The notes under the pieces were generated by a model, which was not told the origin of the DNA, ran no database searches, and saw nothing but the letters and a program-made list of their open reading frames with translations. Shown in pieces: positions 44,571 to 57,799 of a stretch of 64,000 nt of DNA. The number at the start of each line of letters is the position of its first letter. Position 1 is the stretch's first letter. Made by a program: the position numbers and the translations under genes. Origin of the DNA: Lepidonotus clava (Eukaryota > Annelida > Polychaeta > Phyllodocida > Polynoidae). Location of the stretch: positions 30,544,792 through 30,608,791 of the forward strand of contig OW387135.1 of assembly GCA_936440205.1 (NCBI GenBank), in the 5' to 3' direction.

Positions 44571-47500
44571 TCAGAGGGCCCTACATCAACCTCTCCCCAA
44601 TAACCTTCCATAATATAGCCTATGTATGAGCACCATGTACCCATCGAGGGGTCCTCGTTTGGGGGCCTGATGTTTCATGTCAATCTAAAACAACTGCATT
44701 GTCCTCTATATGCCGTTGCCGCTTGCGTATACCTACATATATGCTCTATATCGCATGGCCAACTTACTTAATAACGGATGCCATGCCTCAAGTCATCATG
44801 TTCTTAATACCCTGGGACGTAGCTGTGAGTAACCTAACAAGGCCCAGCTGTGTTGCTGCTTTTGAATTTTGAGAAATGCTGGCCAATGTCAATATGTCGA
44901 CTTTAGGAGTCTAGAGCCATCCTAACAAAAAAGGAATAACTCTCCTCGCATTTGAAACTATTGCGTGACCAAAAAAATTGTCTGGTCACATGAAAATACC
45001 ATTGGAATGGCTTCACTTGTTTGCTTCTTTTTTCAAGATAGAGTGTAAATCTTTCAGTTTTCACAGTTTTGCAACGAACGGTTCATCTAGTTAGCAAGCG
45101 GTAAAAGGGTGGTGTGAACCGAAACAGATATATGAAAATGTTAGCTCGAAGTCTTCGTGTGATCCCACTGGTCAGTGGAATTTATACCATCATATTTTCA
45201 GGCTTTTACGTTAAACTTGTGTCTAGAGATATCTTTCAACGTTAACCTTTTCGGCATTTTGATTTAGATTCTTCACAGCTAGACTTACCTCTTTAATACG
45301 CATAATATGTATGTGAAGCATCGATGTTTTAAAGATAAGTCAAGACTCCTGTTATGGGCGGCCGTTTTAGTTGATTGCATTGAATATAATTACATAGGCC
45401 TTATTGTTTTGAAGATGAATAAGGTCAATGAAGAATAAAAACAAATGAATAGTCCATTATGATATGCACGTACAAAATGTTTTGGACTAAACAGTGACAA
45501 TTTTTAGTTAAAATAGCTTTTATCTGCGTCATATGATGTATTATCTTAATGGGGCAATGTATACATCCAAAGTCAAGTGTGTACATAGAGAACTATTTGC
45601 TCTGGAAACAAACACATTATAATAATTGAGGTCAAAGATCAAAGGTAACTATGATTGTCATTTGCCTCGCTATGTGTAGATTACAACAAAATGTATGATA
45701 TTAACATTTTTCTCTTCTTATGATATATTTTATCATATTCTATTATTCCGTGTCCGCTGGAAGATCTTAGACTTGTAAGAAGTGGCTTTCAAAGAAAAGA
45801 TAATTTTTGAATATATATATATATACATGTATATATAGTGGGGCACTTCAATTTGCACTTAGCCCTCATCTTGTGAGGAACCCATGTACTTGAGTAACAT
45901 ATTATAATGATAAGATAATAATTTTGCATATACTATGTGACTATGTATAATAAACTTATACAATCTGTAATATACTGGTTAGTTAAGTAGATATTCCAAT
46001 AAATCTGCGTAGGGTTACACATTATTGACTATGGGACCACATTATTCCAACGTTAATAGTCAAACAAGGGACACTCAGGTAAATTAATCACCATGCCTGT
46101 CGTCAGATGTCTCTGCCCGAGGCTATCCCGTGATGCAGCGTCCTTGGCCTCGTTTTGGCGTGTCACGTGGATTTCTGGGGGCAGTAATTAGGGCCTACCT
46201 GCCGGGTGGGCACAGATGGACGATGGCAAAGATCGGGTGGCCTTTTACAGGGGAGTTGTAAATTGTTAGAAAAGCTAACAGTTTATATTATCGGAGAAGA
46301 GATGGATACCCTCTTATGTCGGATTCTGAAAGTAGATATTAAATGAAAAATGTCATTGAAAGTGCAATGCTATATCCATATAAGCACATTGAAATCCCCT
46401 CTAGCCTCTGATATTAATCCCATGGTTTTGGAGGTACTGATAGTTGTAATCACATTTCCCTTACCGTTATTTGTAGATCTCATAGCATTATACATTTGGT
46501 GAAACTCCCAGAATTCCGTTTATGCCAAGAGTGCAAAAACAAAGGTCAGAAGCAACCTTCATAATTTGCACTTACAATTTTAGATGTGCATGAGCATGTT
46601 GGCTATTTAGTGGCCATTAATAATAAAGATATTGCACGCTATAGGAATAGGATTTTCCTTATCAATGAGTAGGTCTCCGTTTGTTCATATAATACAATTT
46701 GACGTTTGGAACGTGATTTTTGTTGTTGTTTTCCCCTCATGTTATTCAAAAGTATGCAATTGCGAGTTCATAAAATCTATGTCAGATATAACATGGCTTT
46801 AATTCTACATTACATGTAATCTGTTAATTTTTCATATCACACCAGTCTCACACCTATATAGCATGACTGTATGGCATAGCCTTTCCTGCTGTCTTGGTAG
46901 TTGGTAGACCTCCTTCACGACTGGCTTCTCATTATCACGGCCTAAGTAAAGCTCGTAAAGGTCCAGCGGAAATTACTTGGGCTATTAATACTTGGGCTCC
47001 TCCCATTCTGTCGCTACTTCCTAGCTATATATACCCACCGTGTCAATGCAAGAATAAGTAAGCTATAGATAGCCCCCTGTTAACATCTTGGTGGTGTTCT
47101 ATTCTGGCTCTCTTTTAGATTATGGTTACAATATAAAAATAAGTCCGTTTTATAAGCCATTTAAAATAGGGACATGACCGGCTTGTCATTCGTGGCATTA
47201 ACTCCAGAAATCAATTTTAATAGCTGTTTCATTACAAGGCACATGCATATGTTACAAATACATTACAATGATAATGGCATGGCTACTAGGACAGTTAATA
47301 TAAATGGATTTTGTTTTAGAACCATTTATTTATCACAAAGACACGCATGTTCAAATGATTTTGCTAACCTTCTCATCCCTATCCTGATTTTATAATGACG
47401 CATGCAATATAACGTTTATCTGCATATATATGTAGCATAGGCTTCGTCTTTGAGTTCAATATGAAATTGGGATCTCTCAATAGTGGATGAAATAAATTTT

Positions 47501-47812
47501 TATGTTATTTTAGAGGAAAACAGCTTCATCATTATGTTTGTTATTTCAATAATGATAATAATTATCGTGACGCTTTAGTAAACGCATACATGTAAAATAT
47601 GTATAGGCGTCGTGTGTCGTTATAATAAAAATAATCAATGGTTGTTATAATCTTAGGTTCATAATTTGGGATCGCTATGCCTACTGTCCTTATTGCTGCC
47701 GGAAGGTGCTTGAATGGTTGTTGTCGGCTAAAAAGATGTCCTATGATCGGAAACAGGTGTGTATGTTTAATTGCGAATCAGAGCCAACTGACAATTCCTA
47801 ATTCCATGTATA
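44571..47812. other. AT-rich intergenic DNA, no gene recognised
   Basis: It contains an AT microsatellite at about 45809-45837 and a TATATATA (47026-47033) followed some 30 bp later by AAGTAAGC. That layout resembles the better promoter candidate at 59748 but has no other support. Confidence 0.5.
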
Positions 47813-48420
47813 TTGAATTATATTGAATCCAACGTGTACACCTTATCTGCCATCCCCCCCAACTTGGGCTCAATGACCCACCCTTCCCCCGACCACCTGA
47901 GACCGGGCCGAGGTGCAGAGGTCAGATTGCTTCCGGTGGCCAGCTTGAAGCCTCTCTCCTGTGGCTTCGCGCCAATAACCCCCGCCATAGAAGCTCTCGG
48001 AGATGACGCCCACTCGGCAGACGACTCTCGTCGCCACCACTCAAGTGTTTACTTCACGCCTAATGACATCTCCTCTCACACCCACATGGCAGCGTCCACT
48101 CTCCGAGCGCACGTCTCGGTCGCTATTATATCAATGGATATTATTATTGGACCCATGGTTTGTCCCGCCTCTGCGGGGAGAGTGTACCGTCCTTTCTTCG
48201 ACGACAGGAGAGCGTCACTTGCCACCCACGGACTGGCGCTGTTCTGCCTATCTGCAAGAAAAAAGTCGTCTGCTACAGGCATTAGATTGAAACCGTGGGT
48301 GGACAGCGACGCTGGGTCATGGGGGTTCTGGGCACACTGGGGAGGGATAAGTAAAGATATTTTCATCCTTTTTTTCTATTTCTGTAAGTGTTCAAGGATT
48401 TTGTTGTGGCAGAGATGATG
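47813..48420. promoter_or_regulatory. GC-richer island, candidate enhancer; long open frame not recognised
   Basis: A 201-codon plus-strand frame spans the island, but overlapping frames of about 95 codons on each strand are equally open and none resembles a protein family. Motifs include CAAGTGTTTAC (48042-48052), where an NK-2 site overlaps a Forkhead site, and TAAT-rich sequence with ATCAATGGAT near 48130. I favour non-coding regulatory DNA. A lineage-specific gene cannot be excluded. Confidence 0.28.
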
Positions 48421-49189
48421 AAAAGTTAAGCACTGTAGTGGATTGAGCGGTAAAAACCATTGAACACAAGGGAGAACAAAATTATGTGACCATACAATGT
48501 AATCATTTAATACACATGGGATTATGCTCTTTTTTGCGCGGGATGTTTGTTCAAGTGCTCCGTGTTTTTCTTACACAATCATAAAACAAAACTGTTAAAT
48601 ATATGAGAAGACATCGTTCATCACATGCAGGCTTGTTTGGAAATTGACACTTATTCAATATATGGCAATAACATCAGATAATTATGATGAAACAAGAGGC
48701 TGCGTATACGTTTAATGACTTACAGTAAAGGCTCCGTCCCCTGAAAGGAGGTTCTATAGCTGGGGATCAGAAATCTTTTTGTTTAATTTGACAAAACCTA
48801 TCTAAAAAAGGAATATTCCTTAGTATATTGTAGAATGAAACTTAATAGATAAAATAAATGCGATAGGACCATTGCTAAAATATATTTGACTCAGCCTTAA
48901 GCGGACCATGCCTTGATTGGACAACTGTCTCTGTTGGGCAAATCTTATGGGTCGATACAGATTTTCTAAGTGTTTGAAAAAGAAACTGGCTTAAGTGGAC
49001 ACAAACATTTCTGAGGTCTTGTTGCTCATTCAACGTTCTTTGTGTTGAAACCCTTTGTAGGAAGTCCTGTTTCCCGTACCATGTCCCCTACCTCTCTTCT
49101 TGTATCCTTTATGAGAATACTGTCTCACGTATTCTGTTTACCCAAACCCACTGCCAGTCTCAATCCTCTGTGCTCCCAACAGGTTCATC
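48421..49189. other. AT-rich intergenic DNA, no gene recognised
   Basis: Nothing identified. A GACTCAGC half Maf site near 48890 is isolated. Confidence 0.5.
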
Positions 49190-49385
49190 AAAATCCAGGT
49201 GTGTTGTGTCCGTTCTATGGGACATTGCACATGAAAGACCCCTTGCCACTCTTCAAAACGAGTAGAGTATCGCACTTGGTGGCAGGTTTCTCCTAAACCA
49301 TATCATAGATACGATCACTGGTAAGCTGATAAGCATTACCTTGTGCAGTCTGGAAAGAACCTTGTGTGGTTGACCAGACGTTAAA
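49190..49385 (+). mobile_element. Probable SINE body/tail fragment
   Basis: Phrases such as TCTATGGGACATTGCACATG and a tail GACGTTAAACTACC echo the body and tail of the tRNA-derived SINE at 25893 (CTATGGGACCAGGCACATTA; GGGCGTAAAGC). The tRNA head is missing and divergence is high, so this would be an old or related family copy. Confidence 0.4.
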
Positions 49386-52300
49386 CTACCCCCAACGAAC
49401 AAACTCTGCAGGAAGTTTTGTCACTCACACCATGTCCACCTACCCCCTGACACCGTTGATTTACGTTTTAAGTCTGATTTACGTTTTCCAGTCTCACAAG
49501 AATCTCATCACTTATACCCTGCCACATGTATATGAATACATATATCACTAGTTTTAATATGTAACTTTATTTTTATCATGGACCCATAAATGTTCTTTTC
49601 AATAGTTGTCAATGAAAGGAATTCATTGGTTGTCATTGAAAAGAACATATTGGTTATTGCCACCAACCTAGTGGTTATCTAGGATATAATATACGCAATC
49701 ATAGATATAAGGCCTATTTGACATCAAACAAAATCTGAACCGTGTCTACATTTATATAATGCTTTCCCATGTGTGTCTAGTTGACCGTTTTATGTATAAT
49801 ATTTAATTAGAGTGTATTGCATTTGAGGGAGGGTATGGTGGGATGACAATATGAGTGCAGCTTAATAAGTAAATGAGATAATCATAATCATTAGCCAAAT
49901 GTCCATGTATAACAACTTTTCAATGCTATGCTCTTGGTCATGGGGCAGCAGGAGGGGATGGGGGTTATACTACCTGAAGGACTGACCGGGGTTAAGAACG
50001 GGGATGGAGGGTCGGGTCGGAGGGGGGGGGGGCACAACCCGGCTGGAGGGAGGGAGGGTTGGAGGGCGTGTGCCCGATACAGCGCCACGAGTCACGCAAC
50101 CTCATTGCTGACTCGGCAGAAAATTCTCGGAGCCGCCGACCAGTCCTTGATACTGCCTACCCCCAGCAGCCTGATCAATTTTAACGGTATTCTTTGGCGC
50201 GGTAGGACCCAGTATAGGCACTGTGTAGGAGGCAATCGATACATAGCCGGCCGACATGGCTGACAAACAAGTGGCTTAGCCCACTCTGTTGATGCCAGAG
50301 GTAGCTTTCTTATTGGTTAAGAACTATTGCCTTTAAGGGACTGACCATTATAGGCCAACACAAACAACGCAATATTAGCATAGGGGAAATGAAGTATTCA
50401 TACGGGAAAATCCTTTCCCAGAATCTCTGGTACTACACTTGAAAAAAAGGCCGTTTAACGGCTGCTGATACCTATGGATTGGTCAATCGAGGGCTCTAAA
50501 ACAAACCCAAAGTGTAACACTCACCTGGTACCAAATGGTCATTCGCCGACCCTGATTAACTAGGGGCTGTTTTCTTTCCAATCTATCATGGTTTGTCAGA
50601 ATGGCCGAACGAACCGGTCATGGTCTACAGATTAGTGTTCTTTTTTGTGTTTTTACTGACGATTGTTTTCCTGCAGAGCACCGGGCACAATTTATTGCGT
50701 TATTCTATTTTCCGTACTTATTCTCAGTTGTTGCTTAAAAAAAGCAACGCCCGTTCAAGCATTATTCTATTCTTTGTCATTGGATGAATTAATAGGGCAT
50801 AATTAAAACCTTTAAAAACTAGGAAGAGTCCTTTTCAGGCCCTGTCTGTTTGGAAATTGATAACAGGAGAAAGAGAAATACCAGTTTTGAAATAACAGTA
50901 ATCATAACTGGGTTATGTCCTTATCAGCGGATATCATGATAGTCAAATGCTGGTATTAAATAACATCAAAGGTGTCCTTGGAAAAGTGATTGCATGTGGT
51001 CTTCTCAAATTAACATTATACTTTTCCTATCGAGCTTCGGTCAGCCAACCACTGTACGATTTCATTAGAACCTAACGCTATCTTATTATAATCCATTGAA
51101 TAAACGGTATTACATATTACACACTATATCACCCATTTACATAAATGAAATGTTAGATATGATCACCAAACAGTTCGTTGTTTCACCAGAAGAGTCCCGT
51201 TAGGCTGATATATTATACCGTGATGGTCTGGAACACGCGGAATAACATGCTACTACTAATACATAGGCCTACTATATCATTATATTCCATAGAATAGGCA
51301 GTAAACAACACGATTAACCCAACCCCCATAAACCACATGCCATCGCTCTCTGTGAACCCGTTATAACAATACACAACAGAAGCAGTTATTCAGGAGTTAC
51401 TGATCAAATATTCTATCAGAATTGTTGATTGATGACGGTAATATATGGACCGTGGCACTTGCTCGCTCTAACGTCCAGCCAAGACTAATGCCAAGACTCA
51501 GCATGCACGACATGCGATCGGAAACTGGCCCCAATATTGAACCAATCTATTGTCGTGTATGGACTACGGGGTATCAGTAAATGGGAGAGTTTCGGTGCCA
51601 ACATCAACTTTACCGAGAGAACAAGTCCAGATGCCCCAATCAAATCGTTAAAACATAGCCATGAATGCATGGCCACTGTAGATTTCATGAGTTGATGACT
51701 GCTGTTAACATGAAATCTATAGGTTATTGACTCTACACTTTCAAATTTAGGTGCTGTACAGCGTATTCGGGCTATTTGAATGACAATGTCGACTATTCAA
51801 GAATATGATAAATTAAAGGTGTCTAGTTTATTGACAATCTAGAAATTGTAAAAGTGGATTGATCAATTCTTTGTTGCCAGTGTCATCTTTATTTATTCGA
51901 AGAAACAATTTGTATACATATGTAATTTCATATTGTACATAGTGCATAGTATGAAAAAAAATATATAAGGGCAAAAAAAATCCAATAGTTTGATTCTTCT
52001 GTTAATATTAGCTTTACATTATTGCCATACAGTGCTTCAAGTATTCTCAAGTTAAATTGCATGGATGTTGTTTTTGAAATGAAAAGTATTTAGTTTTTCT
52101 TGTGCAAAGTACGAAACAGACAAAGTGGGGCAGCTTCCTCTAAGCAGAAACAAGGTAAATGGTGTATTGCTGATTCGGAACTTATGTAACGGGTATGTGT
52201 CACTGAGAATGCTGCCAAACGGGCATTATGTAGTACCTGGGGGTTGATTTTTGTCTATTTCACATGTTTCTACGTAGTTTGACTTTCATCATAATTATTT

Positions 52301-52990
52301 TGTACCACACATTCAATATTCAACTGATCTGTGTATCCAATGACAAAAGTAAAAATGAATTGCACATTTAGTCCCAGACGGTGCCTGCTCTCACAATAGG
52401 CTTCTCCATGCAGATTGAACTGGTTGCCGATTGCCTCTTCTTTGTACTGAAATTTTAGATTTAGATCCAATTTTCTTCGGATTTTGAATTTATCGTGATT
52501 TCAGTGACGTAGTGGTACAAATATTGTGCACCAAACTATTCAATACTTAATACATGCATTATTAATGTTTTTGTTGTCATGGGAAATACGTCGTAGAGTT
52601 CTATGAACGCCTGCAGCTTATTCGACGTGGAAATTTATAAGAAGATATTCAAATTTCCATGATTAGATACGTAAACTGCATGAATTGTACTACAAAAGTA
52701 CACACCTTTCTCCTGGCCATCAAACCATCAAACCAGGTCACTGCGCCACACATAGGCTAACAGTAGGGCCATTAACACTGCTCCTCTAAACTTCACCATA
52801 TTACATGAGTATATGAATGACTATTTTATTTTTATCACTCAAATAGGCATAGGATAGTATAGGCCTATATTCTTTGCTATTGATAACATAATTCCATGAA
52901 AACAAATGTACTTTATATGCATCAAGTGTTTCTCAGTTTTTATTGACATCTATTGTAAAACCAGGTCAACCATATAAACAAGTTAATTAC
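49386..52990. other. Intergenic DNA with one GC-richer island, no gene recognised
   Basis: Mostly AT-rich. An island at about 49925-50280 has a G homopolymer near 50022 and TGCTGACTCGGCA at 50106-50118, 12 of 13 bases of a Maf recognition element. TAGGCCTA occurs at 51264-51271 and 52860-52867. Confidence 0.45.
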
Positions 52991-52995
52991 ATGTA

Positions 52996-53680
52996 CAGGT
53001 TGGGGCTACGACGGGAAAAACGGGACGTCCCGTTTTTTCAGGACGGAACCCTCTAAATCATTTACAAACATTCCATTTTCATTTTTTCAATATTAAAATA
53101 TGACCTTAAATGACAAACAATTATTTGGTCAAATTAAAATTGAATCCCATTGTGACAATAACTGTTTTAATGGTTTTTAAAAGTCGGCCTGAAAAAACGG
53201 GACGTCCTGTAAAAACGGATCACAAAAACGTCCTGTTTTTTCAGGACGGTCCGTTTTCTTGGGATGATTTTTGTCACTTTTAAAAAATAAAAATCAATAT
53301 AAAAAAAATGCAACGATAGAATGTGAAAATGCAACGATCATTTTGATTCAAAAGATGTGTACTTTCATTACAAATAATTTTTGAATTTAGCAAACTCCTC
53401 ATTTTCTGAGCATTTTTAGTTATGTAAAAATATTAATTGTGTAATTAATAGTTATGTAATTTTCAAAATCAAAAGTGTTATTAAATTCATGTTAAATGCA
53501 GAATTTCATAATTTTTGGAGCTGGCACATGTAGAAGTATTATATCTTGTTTGTCTTGCATATTATTGATGTATAATTTCATCTAAGATAATTAGATAATA
53601 CATTTTTTCATAACTGCCTGTTTTTCCAGGACGTCCCGTTTTTCCAGGACGTCCCGTTTTTCAGTAGTATCCCTAACCTG
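52996..53680. mobile_element. Non-autonomous hAT-like DNA transposon, 685 bp, 5-bp target duplication
   Basis: Ends begin CAGGTTGGGGCTACGACGGG (left) and, as the right-end reverse complement, CAGGTTAGGGATACTACTGA. Both run into AAAACGGGACGTCCCG. The flanking duplication is ATGTA (52991-52995 and 53681-53685). ACGGGACGTCC-type motifs recur internally at both ends and near the middle. The AT-rich core has no coding frame. Confidence 0.8.
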
Positions 53681-53959
53681 ATGTAGGCCTACTCAGCAAG
53701 AGGGATTGTTTTGGTGTTCAGCTCGACTGAGTGTCAAGGGGTCCTGGGCTGAACTGGCATGAACAACCACAACTACCCCTTGACACATTCTACATACTGC
53801 TAACAATTACAGACCCTTGACCATATCAGTGGGCAGTCATTTTCACTGATCTCTCTTCCTAAATCAGGCAGCCAACATTGCTGACTGCATTCCCCTCAAC
53901 AGGGTTCTCATTTCTGCAGTCGTAGGTAGAAAGGTGTATAGCCAGTACAATGCACTAAC

Positions 53960-54345
53960 AAAATGTTAAATGCATAACGCATTTCCATCTTTATTTGAGG
54001 GATCCGGATCCGGTAAGAATGCTTCCATTAACCCACATACCGCGAGTGGCGTCCTCCCAGCGGACTCCGGATCTGGGTCTTATCCTAGAAATACATCTAT
54101 TCTTGTCGTCAGCCCAACCCGTGGTGACGTCAGAGAGGCGCGAGTGGCCGACGAAATCCAGGCCCCTAGCTGGCGGCCGTGTCTGCCTCGGCTGCTGAGG
54201 CTGAGGGGACGAGGCGTGGTGGTGGTGGTGGTGGTGGTGGCTACAGTGACGGAGGGGAGCAGCAGATAAAGCGGTGTGGGGACACGGGCACAGAATAGGG
54301 GCTCTCCATGACAGCGCCTGCACACTCAATGCTATGGCATCCACA
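53960..54345. promoter_or_regulatory. GC-rich island with CRE and (GTG)n run
   Basis: TGACGTCA at 54125-54132, followed by a GTG trinucleotide run at about 54218-54240. Overlapping frames of up to 117 codons are open on both strands but read as low-complexity Pro/His/Val. Probably non-coding. Confidence 0.3.
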
Positions 54346-54689
54346 CATACTCAGAAGCCCGCTGCATTCTTTGAGTAGTTGCTCGAGGTTTTGATATATG
54401 CAACGATAAGGATCGGGCCTTTATAATTATCTTGACGTTTTATGTGCATGATAGGACTTGGCCATACTGGACATAACCATAACGGCGCGAAATTGTACAG
54501 GCTGAGACTTGCAGGTAAGTCTGATCAGAGTATGCCGTCTACAGCATGCGTAAATTCTAAATGTTTTTCTTTTGATAAAAGATCACGTTTTGTACCCACA
54601 ATCATGTAAGATATCTGCAGGTTCTGACGTATTCTTAGGATACCTACATGTGTCATGTTGCATTATGCCCGGAAACACACACACACACA

Positions 54690-54731
<42 letters not shown>

Positions 54732-55190
54732 ATAGGCCTATGCACAAATAAAAGTGTGTGTCAACATATCCAAAATCAGCAGGCACATATATAGATATTG
54801 ATTTGTAGCATGTATTATATTGCAAACATAGATTTACGGCACCTGCATGGGAATACAGGAATATATAAAGTAGTGCTAAGTCATTACTAACAGATAATAG
54901 CCATTTAGCTACTGCCCGAACATAGGTATGACCTATATAGCAGGTCAAGCCCATAATACATGTATCACGAACACTATTAATTCCATAATTGTGTACACAT
55001 AAAACCTTTGTCATGCAAGCTATGATTTAATAGTATTGCCGTAATAGAAAACGCAATAACAACGTATTTCTTAAACGGTTTTAGACAGTAGTCGATAAGT
55101 TTGCTCTTGCGCCTGGTTTTCGAATTTGTAACACAATTGGTACAATTAAGTTGGTAGAGGCCTAAGTTTAGAAATAATGCACATTTTAAC
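54346..55190. other. AT-rich intergenic DNA with a CA microsatellite
   Basis: A (CA)n run occupies about 54674-54728. The minus-strand open frame of 143 codons across it is an artefact of the repeat (Cys-Val run). TAGGCCTA is at 54733-54740. Confidence 0.6.
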
Positions 55191-55353
55191 AAGGGGCGGA
55201 TCCAGAGAGTTTCAAAAGGGATGGGACCCTATTATAAAACAATTGCTCGGACCCTCCGGGGGCCGACAATCTTATTTTAAAAAATCCAATATTAATTTTG
55301 ACCAAAAACAGGGTGTGGGTGCGCCCCCTCCGCCCACTCAAAATCCGCTACAG
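55191..55353. mobile_element. Degenerate hAT-like miniature element
   Basis: The left end AAGGGGCGGATCCAGAG matches the CAGGGGCGGATCCAG ends at 34637 and 34842. The right end ATCCGCTACAG is a diverged complement. Flanks TTAAC and TTAAT agree in 4 of 5 bases, consistent with a 5-bp duplication. Confidence 0.45.
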
Positions 55354-57799
55354 TTAATAGTTAAAATGTTATGTGTTGTGCACGTATAACCATGGCAACT
55401 TTTGCACTTTTCATCACATACCAGCACGTGGCAGGTCAATATACATACCAGCGGACACACACATAAAGCTCTGGCGACCAGTGTCGAACTACTGCCCTTA
55501 ATGTACTTGTCGCGCCATTCAAACAATAGATATAAATAAAACAGGCATAAATATATCAATTCAGCTATGAATAGCAGATATTGAGTCAGAGTGCTCGTGC
55601 ATGTCTGTTTTATTGTAGCCTAACTGCCTACAACATGGTTAACTCGGCCATGCCTGTTACGAAACTGGTACCATTTATAAATATTCAATTGGGGCATTTT
55701 TATCAACTATAATATCATTTAAACTGTTTCGAACCAATAATAGTTCTTTCTTTTCCGGGGAAGGGGGGGATGAGTAGACGTGTCGGGGGGGGGGGGGGTT
55801 CACATGTATGTTTTTCATAGCCTTTTGTAAATAGGCCGCTATAGTCTCCTATCAAAGGCGAAATCCAAATTGTATGTAATTACAAGTAGAACTGATACAG
55901 TGTATTACATATTTATTAGTGAATGATAGAATTACCGTAATGTTTAACTACAAAATGTTTAAAACTTCTATTATAGGAAGTTACAAGTAACATGCAACAC
56001 AATGTATTTGGGACTGGTCTGGTAACCCAAAAGGTCACATCATTAAAACTGCACGATCTCCCACCAAAAGCACTCATTAATTATTAAGTGACCTTATATT
56101 TTTTTCATCTATTAAACATGTCCTCGGGATGTTACACTTTTCACTCTTGGCATAGCAATTAGTTCTGCGAATGCCACTTCGCAAAATTTAGCCTAAATTA
56201 TTGGCAATGATGTTATTACAGTAGCCGTGAAAGCTAATCTGGGGCTTGTTAAATTGAGTTATATCTGCTGCTACTTTAGTCAACACTAATAGAAATAAGG
56301 TGGGGGGGCTATTTCCAGAATTTTACGTTTAAAAATGTTTTACTTTGCCCCCGAAAGAGGGGCCCCCCTCTAAATCCGCCACTTTCAATGGTAGAAACAC
56401 CTACTCGACTAATTTTTGGGTTTTGATCAAACATAGACTTAGGTAATGCTACATGAATGATGATTATGATTATTTTGTCATGAGAAAAACCTTAGGTAAA
56501 GTTCATACATATAGTGACCAATAAGGGATTATTTGTAAAGAAAATGTAAAAGTGAAATGAAGATTAAGGTGTCTTAAATCATTGGCAGATTGTTGCACAA
56601 TTCTGATTGAATAGCGCCCACTTCCAAAATAAAAACATATTGGCAAGTATTGGTTTAGCAGGAAGGTTCATTTTAAAGAGAAACTAACATACCATGCTTA
56701 TTACCTGTAACACACTAGTGACTACGGTGTGCTATTTACCTTTCTTCGTATCACCAGTAATGACAATTCATTTGGTGTCCTAAATGCATGGATTCGTAAT
56801 GTTTTAGTCCCCGAGGTAAACCAACTATTTCCAATCATCAGAGCTATCCTAAATCTGTACGTTGCAGAGTATTAATTATCACTATCAGCACTGACTATTG
56901 TATCAGGTGGCGGAAACCAAGAACCACGGGGGCGGGGGCTGCTTAGGGATCCCGAAACCCCCTGTCCATTCTTTTTGAAACCAGCGAATATGGATGGCAT
57001 GGCCCAAGCGTGTGCATGCACGTATTCCCAATTGTGAGCCATATAAGCACCTGCCACCCACCACCACCACACACATGCTGACTCCCTCATTTCCGAAAAC
57101 GTAGATATTTGATATAGAAAAGGCCTAAGGCCACTGTACTTTATTGATTGCTTACAGTTTCTAAAGTATACGGATATCTGTGTCTTCGTAGCTGATGCTT
57201 TCATATAGTGTCACTCTGCAGGGTAGTTTGCTATCAATCGCTCATACCCATATTAATCAAGCTTGCAGAAGGGGAACTAAAACTTAATTGGGCGTGAGGA
57301 AATTGCTCGGCACCGACATTACTGATAGGAAGAAAACCTATTTTTTATCAAATGAAACTAACTATAGTCAATATTTCAACATTAAAGAATGGACATGCAT
57401 TGGCGAGCCTGAGGGTGACATTAAAAATGACATCAGAGTTAGAGCCACATAAAAACGTCCAGGCACCAACTTTGGGTATAATCTAACTCATCACAAATCA
57501 ATTTGATAAAAGAGCTACTTTCACTATAACACAGGAATAAGGAACACCTGCGAGGAGGGTTGGACTATGGCCTTTGTTTAGTACCATGATACAGACATAA
57601 ATCACATCACAACTTTCCATTAAGCAGTTCAGAAGTTGCTATGGCCTCAGTTCCTTAAAGCCATATCAGCAATAGAACCACTTTAAGGACAGAGCAAGTC
57701 TGAATATATCACCCGATTCAACACTCATTAGGGAGATTCCAATTAAAATACAGATAATATTCATTGAGGAATGGGCAATTGAATGAAAGGGGAGAACCC
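55354..57799. other. AT-rich intergenic DNA, no gene recognised
   Basis: A G homopolymer is near 55783-55798. A fragment at about 56345-56394 ends in CTAAATCCGCCACTTTC, which looks like a lone hAT-type right end. Nothing else was identified. Confidence 0.5.

Noticed and set aside
47813-48418. 201-codon plus-strand open frame as a protein gene
   Set aside because: Other frames on both strands are open over the same bases, the product resembles nothing, and no splice or promoter support exists. Kept only as a candidate island.
54583-55014. 143-codon minus-strand open frame
   Set aside because: It runs through a CA microsatellite and gives a Cys-Val run, with no similarity on either side.
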